A stretch of 64,000 bases of DNA, taken from the NCBI GenBank assembly GCA_009760855.2, contig WPIO01000066.1, positions 1 to 64,000 on the forward strand, given 5' to 3'. A program made the position numbers and the translations under genes. The notes beneath the pieces are model-generated. The model did no database searches and was not told the origin of the DNA. It was given only the letters and a program-made list of their open reading frames with translations. Within the stretch, counting starts at the first letter, position 1. The number at the start of each line of letters is the position of its first letter. Shown here one piece after another: positions 11,515 to 23,579 of this stretch. Origin of the DNA: Cristatella mucedo (taxonomy: Eukaryota; Bryozoa; Phylactolaemata; Cristatellidae).

Positions 11515-12140
11515 GCGAAGCGCACCGAAGCGAGGACCAGCCCGACCGCCAATAGCAGCAGCAGTAGCAGCAGACAAACAGCGACTGCGGCGGCGCTTTC
11601 TTGATCGGACAGGACGGGTGACTACAGGGGACAAAAAGCTTCAGCGAGTGCGGCAGCGCCACAGTGTCGGCCGTCGTTGCCTCGCCGCCGAACCCTGCCA
11701 GCAGCTCTGCGGTCGACAGACGTCCGGTCGGCGGGCCAGCCGACGCGGTTAGGCCTGGCTTTGCTCGATGGCGAGTCGCTGCCGTGCGGCGATCCTATTC
11801 GCTCGGCGCAATGCGCGTCGAGCGACCAGCGCGAGCGCACTCGCGCGGATTCACGCGCTCAGACAGGCGGTGAAATAATGCGCCTGCTCGACTGCTGGCC
11901 GCGCCACCAAGGATCGGCTGCTTCCGGCAGTCATCGAGCTCACGTGGCCTCACACCGCTTACTTGGAGGTGACCACGTTGCCAGTAGCCGCCGCGAGGCG
12001 AGCGACGCTGCCACAGGCATCGGCGTTATCTCTCCGGAAGTGATCTATCACCGAGCAGCATTCAGCGACGCTCCTCCGCGAACTCGGCACGCGCGTCAGG
12101 CAGGAATGCGCTCCTTCTGCTCACACTCGGCTGACATGAC
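11515..12140. other. GC-rich unassigned block
   Basis: CpG-rich sequence with a 194-residue open frame (11,677-12,261, plus) and other overlapping frames. None shows a family resemblance, and the C-terminal end of the longest runs into a LINE-A tail. This may be a host first exon or promoter, but I cannot support a gene. Confidence 0.25.
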
Positions 12141-12174
12141 GCGTAGGTGGGAACTCCCTCCACATTCCATATCA

Positions 12175-12262
12175 GGAAACAAATTAATAATACATTTGAT
12201 AAAGAGCGCCCCGAGAGAACTCAGTCTCTTTCTAGGGGCTTTACAATTGCAGCAAAGTTAGT
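12175..12262 (-). mobile_element. LINE-A 3' tail
   Basis: aataatacatttgataaaga then the hairpin gcgccccgagagaactcagtctctttctaggggcttt then tgcagcaaag, i.e. the LINE-A tail on the minus strand. A short tggg-aactccctcc remnant lies upstream at 12,150. Confidence 0.75.
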
Positions 12263-12914
12263 CAAAGGTCAGAATCAGAAGTCCCCTTAAGCTAATATAA
12301 AGTCGGGGTCCTTGACATATAGCTTTATATTCTACAGAAAAAACGGAGTATACACAGCATAGAGAAGAGATATAAAGTTCAGACTAAAACGAATACCCAC
12401 TGCCCGCCACTCTTTCATAAGGTCTAAACAATAGGTTAAGACAAACAGTGTACATGGTTTCCAATGGCGGAAATAGCAAATGCTCACAATCTCTAGCAAC
12501 TATTTCCACCCTGCTGATTTAGTACGCCGGAATTGTACCGCGTTTCGAATTACGCTATCATGATGCTCTCGAAGGTAATAGTATTTAATATCATTATGTA
12601 ACAATTATGTAGCCCCTTAACACAGACCACGTCTCTTTATAGGGACTACACGTTTCCATGAAGAAAACGTGTGAACTAATTACTACTAATGAAGACAACT
12701 TTAGCGCGAATCGGCACTTACAAGAGAAACTTGCATAGACGTAGCAACTGTTGTAGCCTATACCAAGAGTGCTTGTAGCTTCTTTTAAATGTCGCCAGGC
12801 AGGAGATGATGCGACGTCAGTCGGCAGTAAGTTCAAGTAAGCTTTGGGGCATAAACACCGAAGGCACAGTCTCCAAAGAATCTGAGGACTGTTTGAGGCC
12901 CGAGAAAGCGATTT

Positions 12915-13362
12915 AATAATAACAATAATAAAAATGATACACTTGATACAGCTCGCTCAGAGAACTCAATATCTTTCTTGGCGCTTTACATTTGCAGCAA
13001 AGGGAAATTTAATGATGAGTAAATTGAAATTGAAATTGAAATTGAAAGGGAAATTGAATGGTGAGTAATGTCATGCTTTGATAAACAAACAAAATGAATA
13101 AAATAGTTAGGGGTGACATGCACAGGGTCAGCATGCAAATGCGGTTAGTGGCAGCATGCACAGTATCAGCGCTCATAAGCAAATAAAGAAATAATCACAG
13201 GGACCCACTAGATGCTGCCATAAATAGGTGGGTTTTAAAATTCCTTTTAAATGTGCTCAAGTCGGAGGATGTAGTGACGCAAGTCGGAGGTGAGTTCCAG
13301 GTTTGGGAGCATTCGAGCTAAAGGCACAGTCTCCAAAGGATTTGAAGTTTGTACGAGTGCAT
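12915..13362 (-). mobile_element. LINE-A 3' fragment
   Basis: Minus-strand LINE-A end with (AAT)n, a degraded hairpin (gctcgctcagagaactcaat, ctttcttggcgcttt), the gtgacatgcacagggtcagc landmark and the final RT codons. A duplicated gaaattgaaattgaaattga stretch at 13,024 is a local expansion. A further LINE-A scrap (gcacagtctccaaagaatct) lies at about 12,864. Confidence 0.8.
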
Positions 13363-13599
13363 TATCATTATTACTATTACTAGAGGAAATGCAGCTATCC
13401 GACAGACGGAGGCAACCTGCGGCTTGCGGTCTGCCGCTCGCGAAAGGCCGGCCCAAACCAAACGGGACCGAGCCTGAGGATGGAAAACTTCACCCCGAAA
13501 TCAATTACAAGCTTCTGGAATGTGGCTGTCCAAACAGAAGCAGGCAGAAGTAAAACCGAGGCTAAGGCTGCAATACCTGCAGTCCACAGTGTCTGCATG

Positions 13600-14330
13600 C
13601 ATGCTATCGGCAGCCGTAAAATCTGTATGGGTTAAGTGAAATATTTTCTGGACAGTTCTTTTAATTAATTTCAATTGCAATGAATTACTTTGCAGCCCTT
13701 TCGGCTAGTTTGGGCCACTGACCTGTTTTGTAAATGGCAGTGACTAATGTAGTCATATTTCACACGAAAGTCAGTAAAAAATGTGTGCATTAAGGAAATA
13801 AATCTATGGATTAGCCGATATCATCATTCTAGGCCTCAGCGTTGTATTTGTTCGTGTTATAGCCGCCGACCTCAGGCGTTTAAGCGCAAGTAAACCATAA
13901 TAAGCGGAACACAAATATGTGCACACAAAGAGAGGAGTGTGGCTGCTTATATAAACAAAGAGAGCGGTTAATTCAACAGCGGCAGACGAGATGGAATGCC
14001 TTCTTCAGTCTGACTGCCACGTCAGTCGACTCATCGCTGCTAATAAAAAAAAAACCGTCCACCGCTCGCTGCTCTAGTAGTTCGAGACAGGCTCCAGTAC
14101 ATAGCCGCTTGCAGACGTCACAGATATTCGCCAACACCGATAGCTCCTTGGCTGGTTCGAGCCACAAAGCATCACTGTGCCACGGGTAGTGCCTGAGGGG
14201 TGGCAGCTGCGACTGAGAACCGGTACCTCGCGAGTGACAATGAGGTAGGGATTCGTCTTGCATAACTGCTAACAGCTCTCACAAAAAACTGTAAATAAAC
14301 ACACATACACACATAGCGTGAGCATGAGAC

Positions 14331-14370
<40 letters not shown>

Positions 14371-15530
14371 CAAGGAGTCAGCCTGAAATATGACGTGATA
14401 GGTAGGGCATTCTCATAAAGGAGGAAAGATGCCCCAAATAGACCCTAGGGTATGCAGGCCTAAAATTATCGATTTTGAGTGCTAAATCATCTGAGCTTGT
14501 GGACCTTACCAATGGATGAACATGTGCTCTATGTTAACCGCGGTATCTTCTCCCCAAGGCGAAGGAGCCAAGTGCTGCAGGCGAGGTCCTCTCCTCTTAC
14601 CTCGAAGCATGCTCGCATGCAGCTCAAGTTCGGCGATTCGACACCAGTTGTACTGCTGTGGGCGATCTTGCCAGCGAGCCACTCACTGTTGGCTCCACCG
14701 GCAGCCATCATCCCTCAGCAGTCGGCTCCCGGACGGCGACTGAGCTATCGATGCGAACTAGCAGGGGGCAGCACTTTCGCTGGAGCGTGCAGTATGCCAC
14801 CAGGCATGGCTGTACTTGGCCCCAGGCGTTGTATAGTCGATCCCAGGCGAAGTGCGAAATAAACACTTGGCTGAGATGTGCAGTAGACTCCAGGGGATGT
14901 GTCGAGTACACCACTCGCTAGGGTGTGCAGTAAGCACCAGGCAGGAGTGTGCAGTTGATCCCTGGCTTTTAATGAACGTGCGAATGGCACTTGTCGTGAC
15001 TTCCGATGAGCACCGGGCCATTGTTGCAGCTTGAATTACTCAGGGACAATGATTTATTGAAACACTTATCCTGCATTTGATTGTCAGTACCATTTTCTAC
15101 CAGGAGGTTGTTGTGCTAGTGCAAATGTTCACAGTGGGTATTTATTCAACAGTGCAGCTGTACGCTGGCAGGAACGTCAACGGAGGCACCCGACAGGGTG
15201 GCTGTAGGGTGCCGTACATGGGTGTCTTTAACTGTGACTCGACAGGACCGCATATACTAAAATGGCTCTACAGTGTTGAAATTTTTGTCAATTGATATCA
15301 GTCTAATCGACTTTCGGTAGGTTATCACCAGTCATCCTTAGATATACACAAGGAGGCGGAACTACTCGTAGACGATTTAGGAAACGTTCAGTTGTCGAGC
15401 TCTGCGTCCTATCGAGCCGACTTGATGCTGTGTTGTTATATTTCAGGGCATTGTAATAGGTAAGCATGCAGTCAAAGAATGGGCTAATCTATATTGCAGC
15501 TCGAATTCTGGCTCCGTGAGAGCTTATTAG
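13600..15530. other. unassigned host sequence
   Basis: No gene is supported. It includes a (GA)15 tract at 14,333-14,362. Overlapping frames at 14,479-15,034 on both strands reflect low stop density rather than a recognisable protein. A loose ~30-bp reiteration (cagtagactccagg / cagtaagcaccagg / cagttgatccctgg) lies between 14,800 and 14,970. Confidence 0.35.
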
Positions 15531-15539
15531 CTGATTAAA

Positions 15540-15655
15540 CAGACTCATTTTCTAGCGGCTGAAGAGCTTTACGACTATCGCCACCACTAGCAATTGGCAA
15601 TAGAGGATCGCCCACTGCAGGATTCGAGCCCGCGACCTCGGTCGTCAAGAGCGTG
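15540..15655 (-). mobile_element. SINE-I fragment
   Basis: On the minus strand this gives gacctcggtcg(c)-like, cgggctcgaatcctgcagtg, gggcgatcctctattgcc and gcggtgatagtcgtaaagctc-like motifs, matching SINE-I. Confidence 0.7.
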
Positions 15656-16371
15656 CAGCTTTGGCAGTTCCTGAATTTTATGAGCACACATTTCAGAATA
15701 TCAAGCTTAGGTGTCATGCTTCAGCTTTACTGACGCCACCTCCGTCTGTCAGCGTATTCTAGCTGAAAATGGCGTGCCTCAGCATTACGGAATATAAAGC
15801 GAAATTTGTATGCCAAAGAAATTTAATTTTTAGCCAATGAAATACTGATAGCTACCTTGTGCCAATTTCATTGGCATACCTGGATTCATCTAACACCTGC
15901 ATACCTGCATGCATTAGAACTGCTTCTATGCCTGATCGTTCACATCGCTGTGACATGGACAGTCAAGTGACTGTGACGCCTTGAGCTCAGAAGGTGTGCT
16001 TTTTTCCTTCGAAAGATACGCTTTGCGAGCTGTCAAATTCATTCAGAGAAAAACAATGTAATTGCACGACTTTTCTTGAGCCAGGAAAGGACCAGCCACC
16101 TGGTAAGCACTAGCACAAATGCACGTAAACAGTCGTTACTGGTAAGTATTTCCTCCAGTTAAGGACTTAGATCCTGATTAGTCGTAACGCTTGGGTGCCC
16201 TCAGGTGGCGATTACTCATCTTTCATCCTGAAGTAAGGAAATAACTTCATGCAACGTCTCAGTTAGCCTAAATGGTTTCAGCCACGTGAAGGTCTATCCG
16301 AGTGTGTGAGTACACGATAATAGTTGCTCTTCGATATTTTAAAGGCCCCGATGGTTGACCTCCGTGGATCA

Positions 16372-16583
16372 TCTAACCACATTTGCATGCTGACCCTGTG
16401 AATGTCACCCCTAACCATGTTATTCATTTTGTTTGCTTATCAAGCATCATGCATGATTATCAGGCGTGATGTTACTCACCGTTCAATTGCATTTCTCTTA
16501 GCTGTAAATGTATAGCGCCTAGAGAGAGAGAGATTGAGTTCTCTGAGGGCGCTTTATCAAGTGCATTTTTATTATTATTATTA
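16372..16583 (+). mobile_element. LINE-A 3' tail
   Basis: Starts at about ctaaccacatttgcatgctg and runs through the gtcacccctaaccatg landmark, the stem-loop (gcgcctagagagagagagatt...gagggcgcttt) and (ATT)n. It is a strongly 5'-truncated copy. Confidence 0.85.
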
Positions 16584-16589
16584 TCTACA

Positions 16590-17460
16590 GTCCGAAGATT
16601 GGCAGGCAATGTTGGGCTTTCGAAGATTTGTCTTCCGTTCGTTCAATGGTGGACCTATTTCGGCTGATCCAACCAAAAGCCGACTGAATTGTCCATGCTA
16701 CATGTCGAAGGAGTCAATCGCTAGTCTCCAATTCTTGGTGGCACGCCAGTCATAACCTTGAGGCTTTGTTGTGTTGCTCTGTTTCTCTGTCCAACCTCGT
16801 TTACATGTGGAAGTGATTTCAGGTGGAACTCCATCCAAACGAGTTGGCATCTTTGTACTAAGTATATGCACCGCCCATTTTTATTTGGCTATGAGGCGGA
16901 GTGGAACTGCAGTGGATGAATGGATATTCATAAATACACTTTGCCCGTTATTCTTCATGCTAGAGGGCTGACTAAGTGAGACGCTCTCGCCTTTGAGGTC
17001 AGGGGGCGCTTAGGCCTACTTCAAAAGATGAGCCAACTCAGCTTAGATACTCTTTCCAAGCTGATTTGGCTGATTTTTTAATAGTAAACCTCCGGTCCGC
17101 TTCCCGGACAGATCTCAACAGCAATGTGAGGGCCTGCCCCAGCCATCGGAACGTACGTTTTCATTCAAGCTACGGTAGTTCGCATGCTCACTAAATAAGG
17201 TTAGGTTTAAGAGTTTGATGACCTCACGGTCGTTCGCCTTCGGCTCTTGCAAGCTTCAAAAATCGTTGAAGTAGCTGGGCCATTACGAAAATCACACCAA
17301 CTGCCATGAACACGAACTAGAACAACTAACTTGCAAACCTAGCAATAGACAAAGGTATATCAGAATAATTAACGAAGAACGTGAGTACAGAACTGTACAG
17401 TCATCGCTAGATGGGCGCCAGGGGCCGCTGCTGCTTTAGTGCACCACCACAACCACCTAG
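16590..17460. other. unassigned host sequence
   Basis: No recognisable gene or repeat, only short unconvincing frames. Confidence 0.35.
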
Positions 17461-17528
17461 TGTGGCTCAGCTAGCGGCTCGGCCCCACGACTGAACCGTT
17501 TCTCGTATTGGAAGGCGTGGCTGCAGCT

Positions 17529-18385
17529 TCAGCTGCGACCAATAAGCCAGCAGAGGTCTGATGGGCGGAGCTGATGAGCAGCCGCCACGTTCTGGTCGAG
17601 GAAGGCGCTGGCAGAATTCTTGGACTGCAGGAAGCCGCGATGTCCGACGTGCGTGACGTTGCCTATTTTCCTGGCACAAATTCCCGTAACGAAGACGTCT
17701 TCCATTCGATCGAAGGGCTCCGACTGTGAGGCGTCGAAAAATTCTGGCATGATATTCATCGAGGTCACGGAGATCGGACCGCTGACGTAAGGCGGGTATG
17801 TGAAACCGTAGGGCTTCAAGTAATACGGATTCGCCCACTTGTGAGCCGGCCTGTTAGTTACCGGATGGCTAGCTTTGAGTAGATTGCCGATAATCGCTCG
17901 TTTGAGATTTGCATAGAGGAGAAGGATCGCTACCAAATGCGATAGCGAAACGAACACGTTGTCGTCCACCTTAGTCAGACGATTCACTTTCCGACAGAAA
18001 GTCGTAGCGCACTTCAGTATCGCCGCCGATTTCAGTGTGAGAAGGTCGAAAGAGTCGGCGACGTTGGCGACCAGCACGTCGCCGAATCGCAGAGCCTCGG
18101 CTCTGACGGCTTGATTGGTGCGGCTGTCCGCCGCCACACCGACGAGAAAGACGACGGCCATGCTTTGCTGTGACCCCTCGCTGGCCCACGTTCGTCGGAT
18201 GGTGTCGCGGCTCTGGTGCAGTTGACAGAAGAGCTGACGACTACGAGAACGGCCTGCAGAGGGCGCTCGCGTGCATCGCACGGGTTTGAGTCCAAGCAGC
18301 TGAACCCGTAGTAGCTGTGATGGATGCTTTCGTAGACGAGCAGCCCGGCGGCGGAGCGAGTGTCCAGGCTACCCTGGTTCGGCAT
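17529..18385 (-). pseudogene. beta-1,3-galactosyltransferase (GT31)-like, frameshifted
   Basis: The minus strand encodes a Galactosyl_T (GT31) domain, a Golgi enzyme type that adds galactose or GlcNAc in beta-1,3 linkage. Visible family blocks in order are QSRDTIRRTWAS, VVFLVGVA, DVLVANVADSFDLLTLKS, KVDDNVFVSL (the metal-binding DxD region, here Asp-Asp-Asn), YPPYVSGPISVTS and EDVFVTGICARKIG. The strand before the first block (LQAVLVVVSSSVN, about 18,240-18,280) lies in a different frame, so one base has been gained or lost near 18,230. The N-terminal transmembrane anchor is not evident. It is either a single-exon pseudogene, an unusual splice, or a sequencing indel. Confidence 0.75.
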
Positions 18386-18399
18386 GCTCGTCCCATTGG

Positions 18400-19100
18400 A
18401 GCACCGGAGCCAGCAACCGCGACACTCTTCCGCGACTCTGCGTTTACTCGACGATGATGTCGTTGTTGCTAGTCAGGTGTCGTTAGATGTCGCCGTGGAT
18501 TCGGATGTCGTTGGATCGCTTGCAGCCAGAGAGCACGGGCACCAGCGACGGTTCGACAATGCTCAGAGAGCAGCATACATAGCCCCGCCCCCGGTTATGG
18601 CAGCTGTCGCGAGAGGCAGTAAAAGTGCAAGCGTTAGAGCGTGGCTGGCCCAACACACACCTTTCGCCCCAGAAAGAATTCTGCCGGGTGCAGCCATGGG
18701 TAGCGAGATAGTGAGTGCGGCTGGCTAGGCGCTGCCAACATGGCCCAGGTCGCAAGAAGGCCATAGGCACATTCACACCACGACGGGCTCTGCCGCTCTG
18801 TCGGATGCTGAACACTTACGACATTTCTGAATCGGCGATCACAGCAAAGACGTCGGTGACAGATGCATCGAAATAATCAACTACAATGGCGCTCGCGCAC
18901 AGAGCCACCAGTCTGCTAGCAGGTCATGCTGGAGGCACACGCCCGAGACTATACCAGCCCACACGGTCACAGAGGCATTCAGCGCCTGTCAACATCGCTC
19001 GACTCTCTGGGCCAGTCGATAATAATGACGTAACTTGCTGGTTCTATTGTCCCCAGAGGCTCCCTGAGGGCATTCGGTTGCATGCCGAGATTGTCACCAG
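18400..19100. other. unassigned host sequence
   Basis: No supported gene between the GT31 remnant and the 12-bp array. Confidence 0.35.
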
Positions 19101-19132
19101 CGTGCTGTTGCCGGGTCTGCATCCTCTGAATC

Positions 19133-19595
19133 CGCTGCTGTATCCGCTGCTGTATCCGCTGCTGTATCCGCTGCTGTATCCGCTGCTGTATCCGCTGCTG
19201 CATCTGGTCCTGCATTTGGTGCTGCATCCGGTGCTGCATCCGGTGCTGTATCCGGTGCTGTGCATCCGGTGCTGCATCCGGTGCTGCATCCGGTGCTGCA
19301 TCCGGTGCTGCATCCGGTGCTGCATCCGGTGCTGCATCCGGTGCTGCATCCGGTGCTGCATCCGGTGCTGCATCCGGTGCTGCATCTGTCGCTGCTGCAT
19401 CCGGTGCTGCATCCGGTGCTGCATCCGGTGCTGCATCCGGTGCTGCATCCGGTGCTGCATCCGGTGCTGCATCCGGTGCTGCATCCGGTGCTGCATCCGG
19501 TGCTGCATCCGGTGCTGCATCCGGTGCTGCATCCGGTGCTGCATCCGGTGCTGCATCCGGTGCTGCATCCGGTGCTGCATCCGGTGCTGCATCCC
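19133..19595. repeat. 12-bp tandem array, ~38 units
   Basis: Two blocks: about six copies of ctgctgtatccg (19,135-19,200), then, after a few variant units, about thirty copies of ggtgctgcatcc (19,209-19,594) broken once by ctgtcgctgctg at about 19,386. The unit is a multiple of three without stops, so several frames on both strands stay open for ~200 codons (for example His-Pro-Val-Leu, Ala-Ala-Pro-Asp, Met-Gln-His-Arg). No frame is preferred. Confidence 0.93.
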
Positions 19596-20234
19596 GTAAG
19601 GATACCGACCCATATACATAAATACAGGTCATCAAATGCCCTAGAGCTCGTTTTCCGCAATCGTAAAAATGTGTAGCTATACTCATAGTCTAAAGCTTGG
19701 CAAATTATTGCAGTGATTTACTTGCAATGATGAACTAGCATTTCAGATATCAAATATTGAAAACATAGATTTCGGGAAAAGGAGACATCAGAAAACGTAG
19801 AGAGCCAGATAAGTCCAAGGTTCCGAGACTCATCCGGATGGCCTCTCTTACCTCAGCCCCGCCGTTCGCTGCATTACAGGTCAGCCGACTATCGACACAC
19901 TTGGTGAAACCAACTGGGGTACAAACGTTGTGAACGCACGCATGACCCGCAGATTTTAGCACCTGCTGCGTCCTTATCGGCCGCTTCGCGAACCCCACCA
20001 CCGCATCCATCAGCCGACCGCTCCGAGAACGACGGTGACGACATGCCCTCGCGAACTCGAGCGCTTCGACGTTGTCCTGTGTGCATTTCACGACGTGGGC
20101 GGTTACTGGTCGCCCCCCCCGGCCCGCTGCATCCCATCGGCCCGATCCGCTGATACTTTGACACTTTTGTCACTTTGGCAGTTGACTCAAATTTGCTGAG
20201 CGTCAAGACGAGAGCGAGGCCATGCTTGAACTTA

Positions 20235-20345
20235 CGCTCGACCGATCGCCCAGCTGCGAGCTCTTCCAGCACCGTGCGACGCTGCCGTTACAAATCGCGC
20301 CCAAGGCGGCACTTACTTGTAGGTGCAGCACGGATGCCTGCACAT
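20235..20345. repeat. dispersed duplicate, copy 1
   Basis: gtgcgacgctgccgttacaa...gcgcccaaggc...gcacttac...aggtgcagcacggatg matches the segment at 20,940-21,015 in the same orientation. Confidence 0.7.
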
Positions 20346-20934
20346 TCGGTCGCGAATTCCTGTTCAACTATCTTTCTTGGAGTGCAGCTAGTTTCATGTT
20401 TGTTTGATCTTGGAGAAAAGTTTTGGCGAAAAGTTAAAGATTTCAATCTTACAAAAGAATACCAAGACGACGAAATCTTCGGGTGCCCGTCAACAAGATC
20501 TGATCTGCTTCGCTCCTGTAGCGGATGTTCCTGCTTACGAGCTGGCCGATGTTTGGCGTCCTTTAATGGCACAACGTATCGACTACTAGAAAGACATACC
20601 TTGCATATTGGCAGAACGCTAAGAGCTCGACGGACAAATCCAAGATTTAATTTGCTGCTGCAGAATTATTGGGGTCCACGAACAACTGCGAAATAGCTGA
20701 TGATTCCACAATATCCGTCAGAACACCTCGGTTTTGAATACAAATTATGCAGAATGTTAGGGCGAGTTTTCTCGCTAAATAGCATGCAGTTGCTCGTGGG
20801 CATTATTGTGCTATGGCCGGCGTCAGCCAGCATATTTACATATTCAATCGGAGATGCAACCGCCATTTCCGCAAACCATTTCGCGAAATTGCGGTTTTGA
20901 TTAGAAATTACAAGTAAATTATAATTATAATTAC

Positions 20935-21025
20935 AAGCTCTGTGCGACGCTGCCGTTACTAATGGCGCCCAAGGCCGGGCTTACGTGCAGGCGCAGCATG
21001 GATGTGCACACATTTGGACGCGCGT
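20935..21025. repeat. dispersed duplicate, copy 2
   Basis: gtgcgacgctgccgttacta...gcgcccaaggccgggcttac...aggcgcagcatggatg repeats the segment at 20,275-20,340 with scattered differences. Confidence 0.7.
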
Positions 21026-21399
21026 CAGCTGACAAGTGCTGCATAGTTGCCGAGGGCTCTTAACTCTATCGTTTTACTAGTCTCATTTCTTGCGACTGTA
21101 TTGGTGAAGACTAAACCTGAACGATCGATTAGTGCATTAGCATGATTAAGTTACGTACCGATAGGAGTACTGAGTGTTTTAATGCTGAACCAGCAGCTAC
21201 CTGCTCTGTCGAATTTCGGAATTCAAAGAACTCTCTGCTGAGCGTCTGCGAATTTTAAAGCCGTGTTGATCAAATTGACAAACAGAATTGTATTTACCTC
21301 ATGAAAAAACGAATTCACACTCGTAGCAAAGGTAAGTGGTTGGTTCGTCCTCGTAGCCTTCGCCTTTGGGTAGCGGCGAAACGCTGGCGAGGTTGAGCC

Positions 21400-21570
21400 G
21401 TAATGGCACACTGGGTAAGGCGGTTGCATTTCACGACCTCGGCCCCGAGGTCGTGGGTTCGAATCCTGCATCGGTGGGCGATCCTGTATAGCCGCTGCAA
21501 GCACTGGTGATAGCCGTCAAGGCTCTTCCGTTGCAGTACAAAAGAGGCTGCTAAATCAGCGAGTATTTTA
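21400..21570 (+). mobile_element. SINE-I copy
   Basis: A well-preserved copy: gccgtaatggcacactgggt (A-box region), cggccccgaggtcgtgggtt then cgaatcctgc (B box), gcaagcactggtgatagccg, and 3' end aaaagaggctgctaaatcag followed by T-rich sequence. Confidence 0.85.
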
Positions 21571-21651
21571 TTTTTTATTAAAAGAACCTTTAACAGCTAC
21601 ACCTGATTTTTAGACAGGCTTCAATAATCACTCGAGATCAGCGGAAGCAAC

Positions 21652-21772
21652 CAATGATGTTACTCACGATTCAATCGCGTTGCCCTTTGCAGCAAGATGT
21701 AAAGCGACTCGAAAGAGATTGAGCTCTTTGAGGGCGCATTATTAAGTGCATTTTTATTATTATTTATAATAT
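21652..21772 (+). mobile_element. LINE-A tail insertion (filled site)
   Basis: A short 5'-truncated LINE-A end: gatgttactcacgattcaat, gcagcaagatgtaaagcgac, hairpin ...gaaagagattgagctctttgagggcgc, then (ATT)n. The paralogous copy at about 24,940 reads gaagcaaccaaaggagactt with nothing between, giving the empty site. Confidence 0.85.
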
Positions 21773-22469
21773 TGAAGGAGACTTTACCATTTTCTCATAA
21801 TCTCTAAACATTATTAAATTTCCAGGTCCATCTTTACTACGTTTAGCTCTTGGCACTTTAATTCTTGCCTTTCCCAATGGTCCGACTTACAATCCGAAGT
21901 ATGCTCACTTAATTTGCTTTGAGTGTAAAACCTTGATAAGCACCTTTTACAAAGCAGCCGAATCCCAACATATTTTTTCGTCCTACAAAGACAGTTGAAA
22001 CTAGTTATTAAAGCAGTATGCGACTTGAAGGAGAGAGCATGCTAGTCGCAGCTCGCCAACCTGCCTGTTTATCTAGCTTATTCGCGAGTAGTGGTGATGA
22101 GTCGTCCTTGGCGCCAAATGGTTTCCGACCCAAACAACCGTCTCGTATGCTGAGCGACCGAGATGGCCGTGATGGTCAAAAAATGGCTAAGCCTGAAAGA
22201 GCCGCGCACAGCACACAGAGCACTGTCGCTTCACGGCGTCGTCATCACCCGCGGCCGAGCGTTCGACGCGAGGGTGGAAGGGGTTCTCCACGCTCAGCTC
22301 ATCCTTTAGATTGAGTGTTCTCAGCGGCGCTCCATGCCGCCTGGAAAAAAACGCTCGCGGTGGACCATCACTCGTGCTGAGGCGTCGCCTTGGCCGTGCG
22401 AGTGGCTCCTGGCGCTTTGGTTAAAGCGGCAAAGCTGGCCTGCGCCTAGTGTGCAGCGGAGCGTGGGGA

Positions 22470-22650
22470 GAGCGTACTGCTCAGAGCTGAGCTGAGAGCC
22501 TACAGTAAAGAGCGGATTGGAGAGCGTACTGTGAAGAGCTGAGCGAGAGCAAACAGCAGAGATGAGCGGAGAGCGTCAAGCACAGAGCCGAGTGCATAGC
22601 GTCTTGTACGCAGCCGAGTTGAGAGTTTACAGCACAGAGAAAAGTGGACT
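22470..22650. repeat. ~25-bp degenerate minisatellite, part 1
   Basis: About six or seven units of the form gagctgagagc(g/c)tacagcaca, e.g. gagccgagtgcatagcgtct and gccgagttgagagtttacag. Confidence 0.75.
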
Positions 22651-22899
22651 GCCGGCTGACTCGACCCGTGAGGTCTGACTTGAAGTGAGACTTGAGACAA
22701 AAACTGGCACGCGTGGACGAGTTAAGCAAATCATTAGATATGGTTATCGTTTTGTAATGGTACCGAAGAACGGGTCCCACGAATAACTGAGATACTCGGT
22801 GCTAAGGCGTCACCTTGGCCGGCGCAGTTGTCGCCTAGTCGTCGGTTTCGTTGGCCGTCCTAGCGCCACCACTGGCGAATTGGTAAACCCGGGTAAAAC

Positions 22900-23001
<102 letters not shown>

Positions 23002-23003
23002 GG

Positions 23004-23225
23004 CAGAGCGAAGCTAAGAGCATACAGTGCAGAGCTGAGGTGAGAGCCTGCACGGCAGAGCAAGGGAGATTGTACAGCCCAGAGCTGAGCAGAGAGTGTA
23101 CATCGCGGAGCCGAACTGAGAGTGTACAGCTCAGAGCGGAGTCGAGACTGTACAGTCCAGAGGGGAGCTGAGAGTGTACAGCACAGCTGAGGAGGGAGAT
23201 TGTACGGCTCGGAGCTGATTGATCG
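23004..23225. repeat. ~25-bp degenerate minisatellite, part 2
   Basis: About eight further units (e.g. gagccgaactgagagtgtac, gaggggagctgagagtgtac), homologous to the array at 22,470-22,650. The stretches before each array (ctgaggcgtcgccttggccg at 22,378; ctaaggcgtcaccttggccg at 22,801) are also alike, so a larger unit was duplicated and an AG tract expanded inside one copy. Confidence 0.75.
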
Positions 23226-23579
23226 CCGTCGGCCGACTCTGTGAGTGAGGCCTGACTTTAGAGATGGCAGCCGATAGCCACTGATGCTAGGCTTAGTAGC
23301 TAACGTGCCACCAGCTGTAGCTTTGCTCTGCTCAAAAAGGCATCGCCTTACTTGCTTGACTTCAATACGATGTCGCTGAAAGTAGGCACACTGGATTGTG
23401 GAGCAGAGCAGTGCACAAGTTTAGCAAAGAGGCCGGCTTTCATCAAAGAGCACAGAAAGATGACAACTCTATAACAGACCTTCAAAATAATGCCAGGTAG
23501 GGTGGACTGATTTGACCCTGTACTTTTTCGGGGAGGAGAGCTGCCACTTTTTCAAACTTTGAAACTTGCGGCTCATATT

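Larger units (their letters stand above)
21165..22015. repeat. ~0.8-kb repeat unit, copy 1 (with extra insertion)
   Basis: From gataggagtactgagtgttt to about gacagttgaaactagtta this matches 24,440-25,200 at high identity. It includes a SINE-I in the same position and the flanks accagcagctacctgctctg and ggagactttaccatt. The only large difference is the LINE-A tail at 21,652-21,772, absent from copy 2. It may be a non-autonomous dispersed repeat or a segmental duplication. Confidence 0.85.

Noticed and set aside
11677-12261. 194-residue host protein
   Set aside because: No motif, GC-rich composition favours chance frames, and its end lies within a LINE-A tail.
19133-19595. CRISPR-like array or repeat protein gene
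   Set aside because: The 12-bp units are contiguous with no spacers, and several frames on both strands are equally open. It is a minisatellite.
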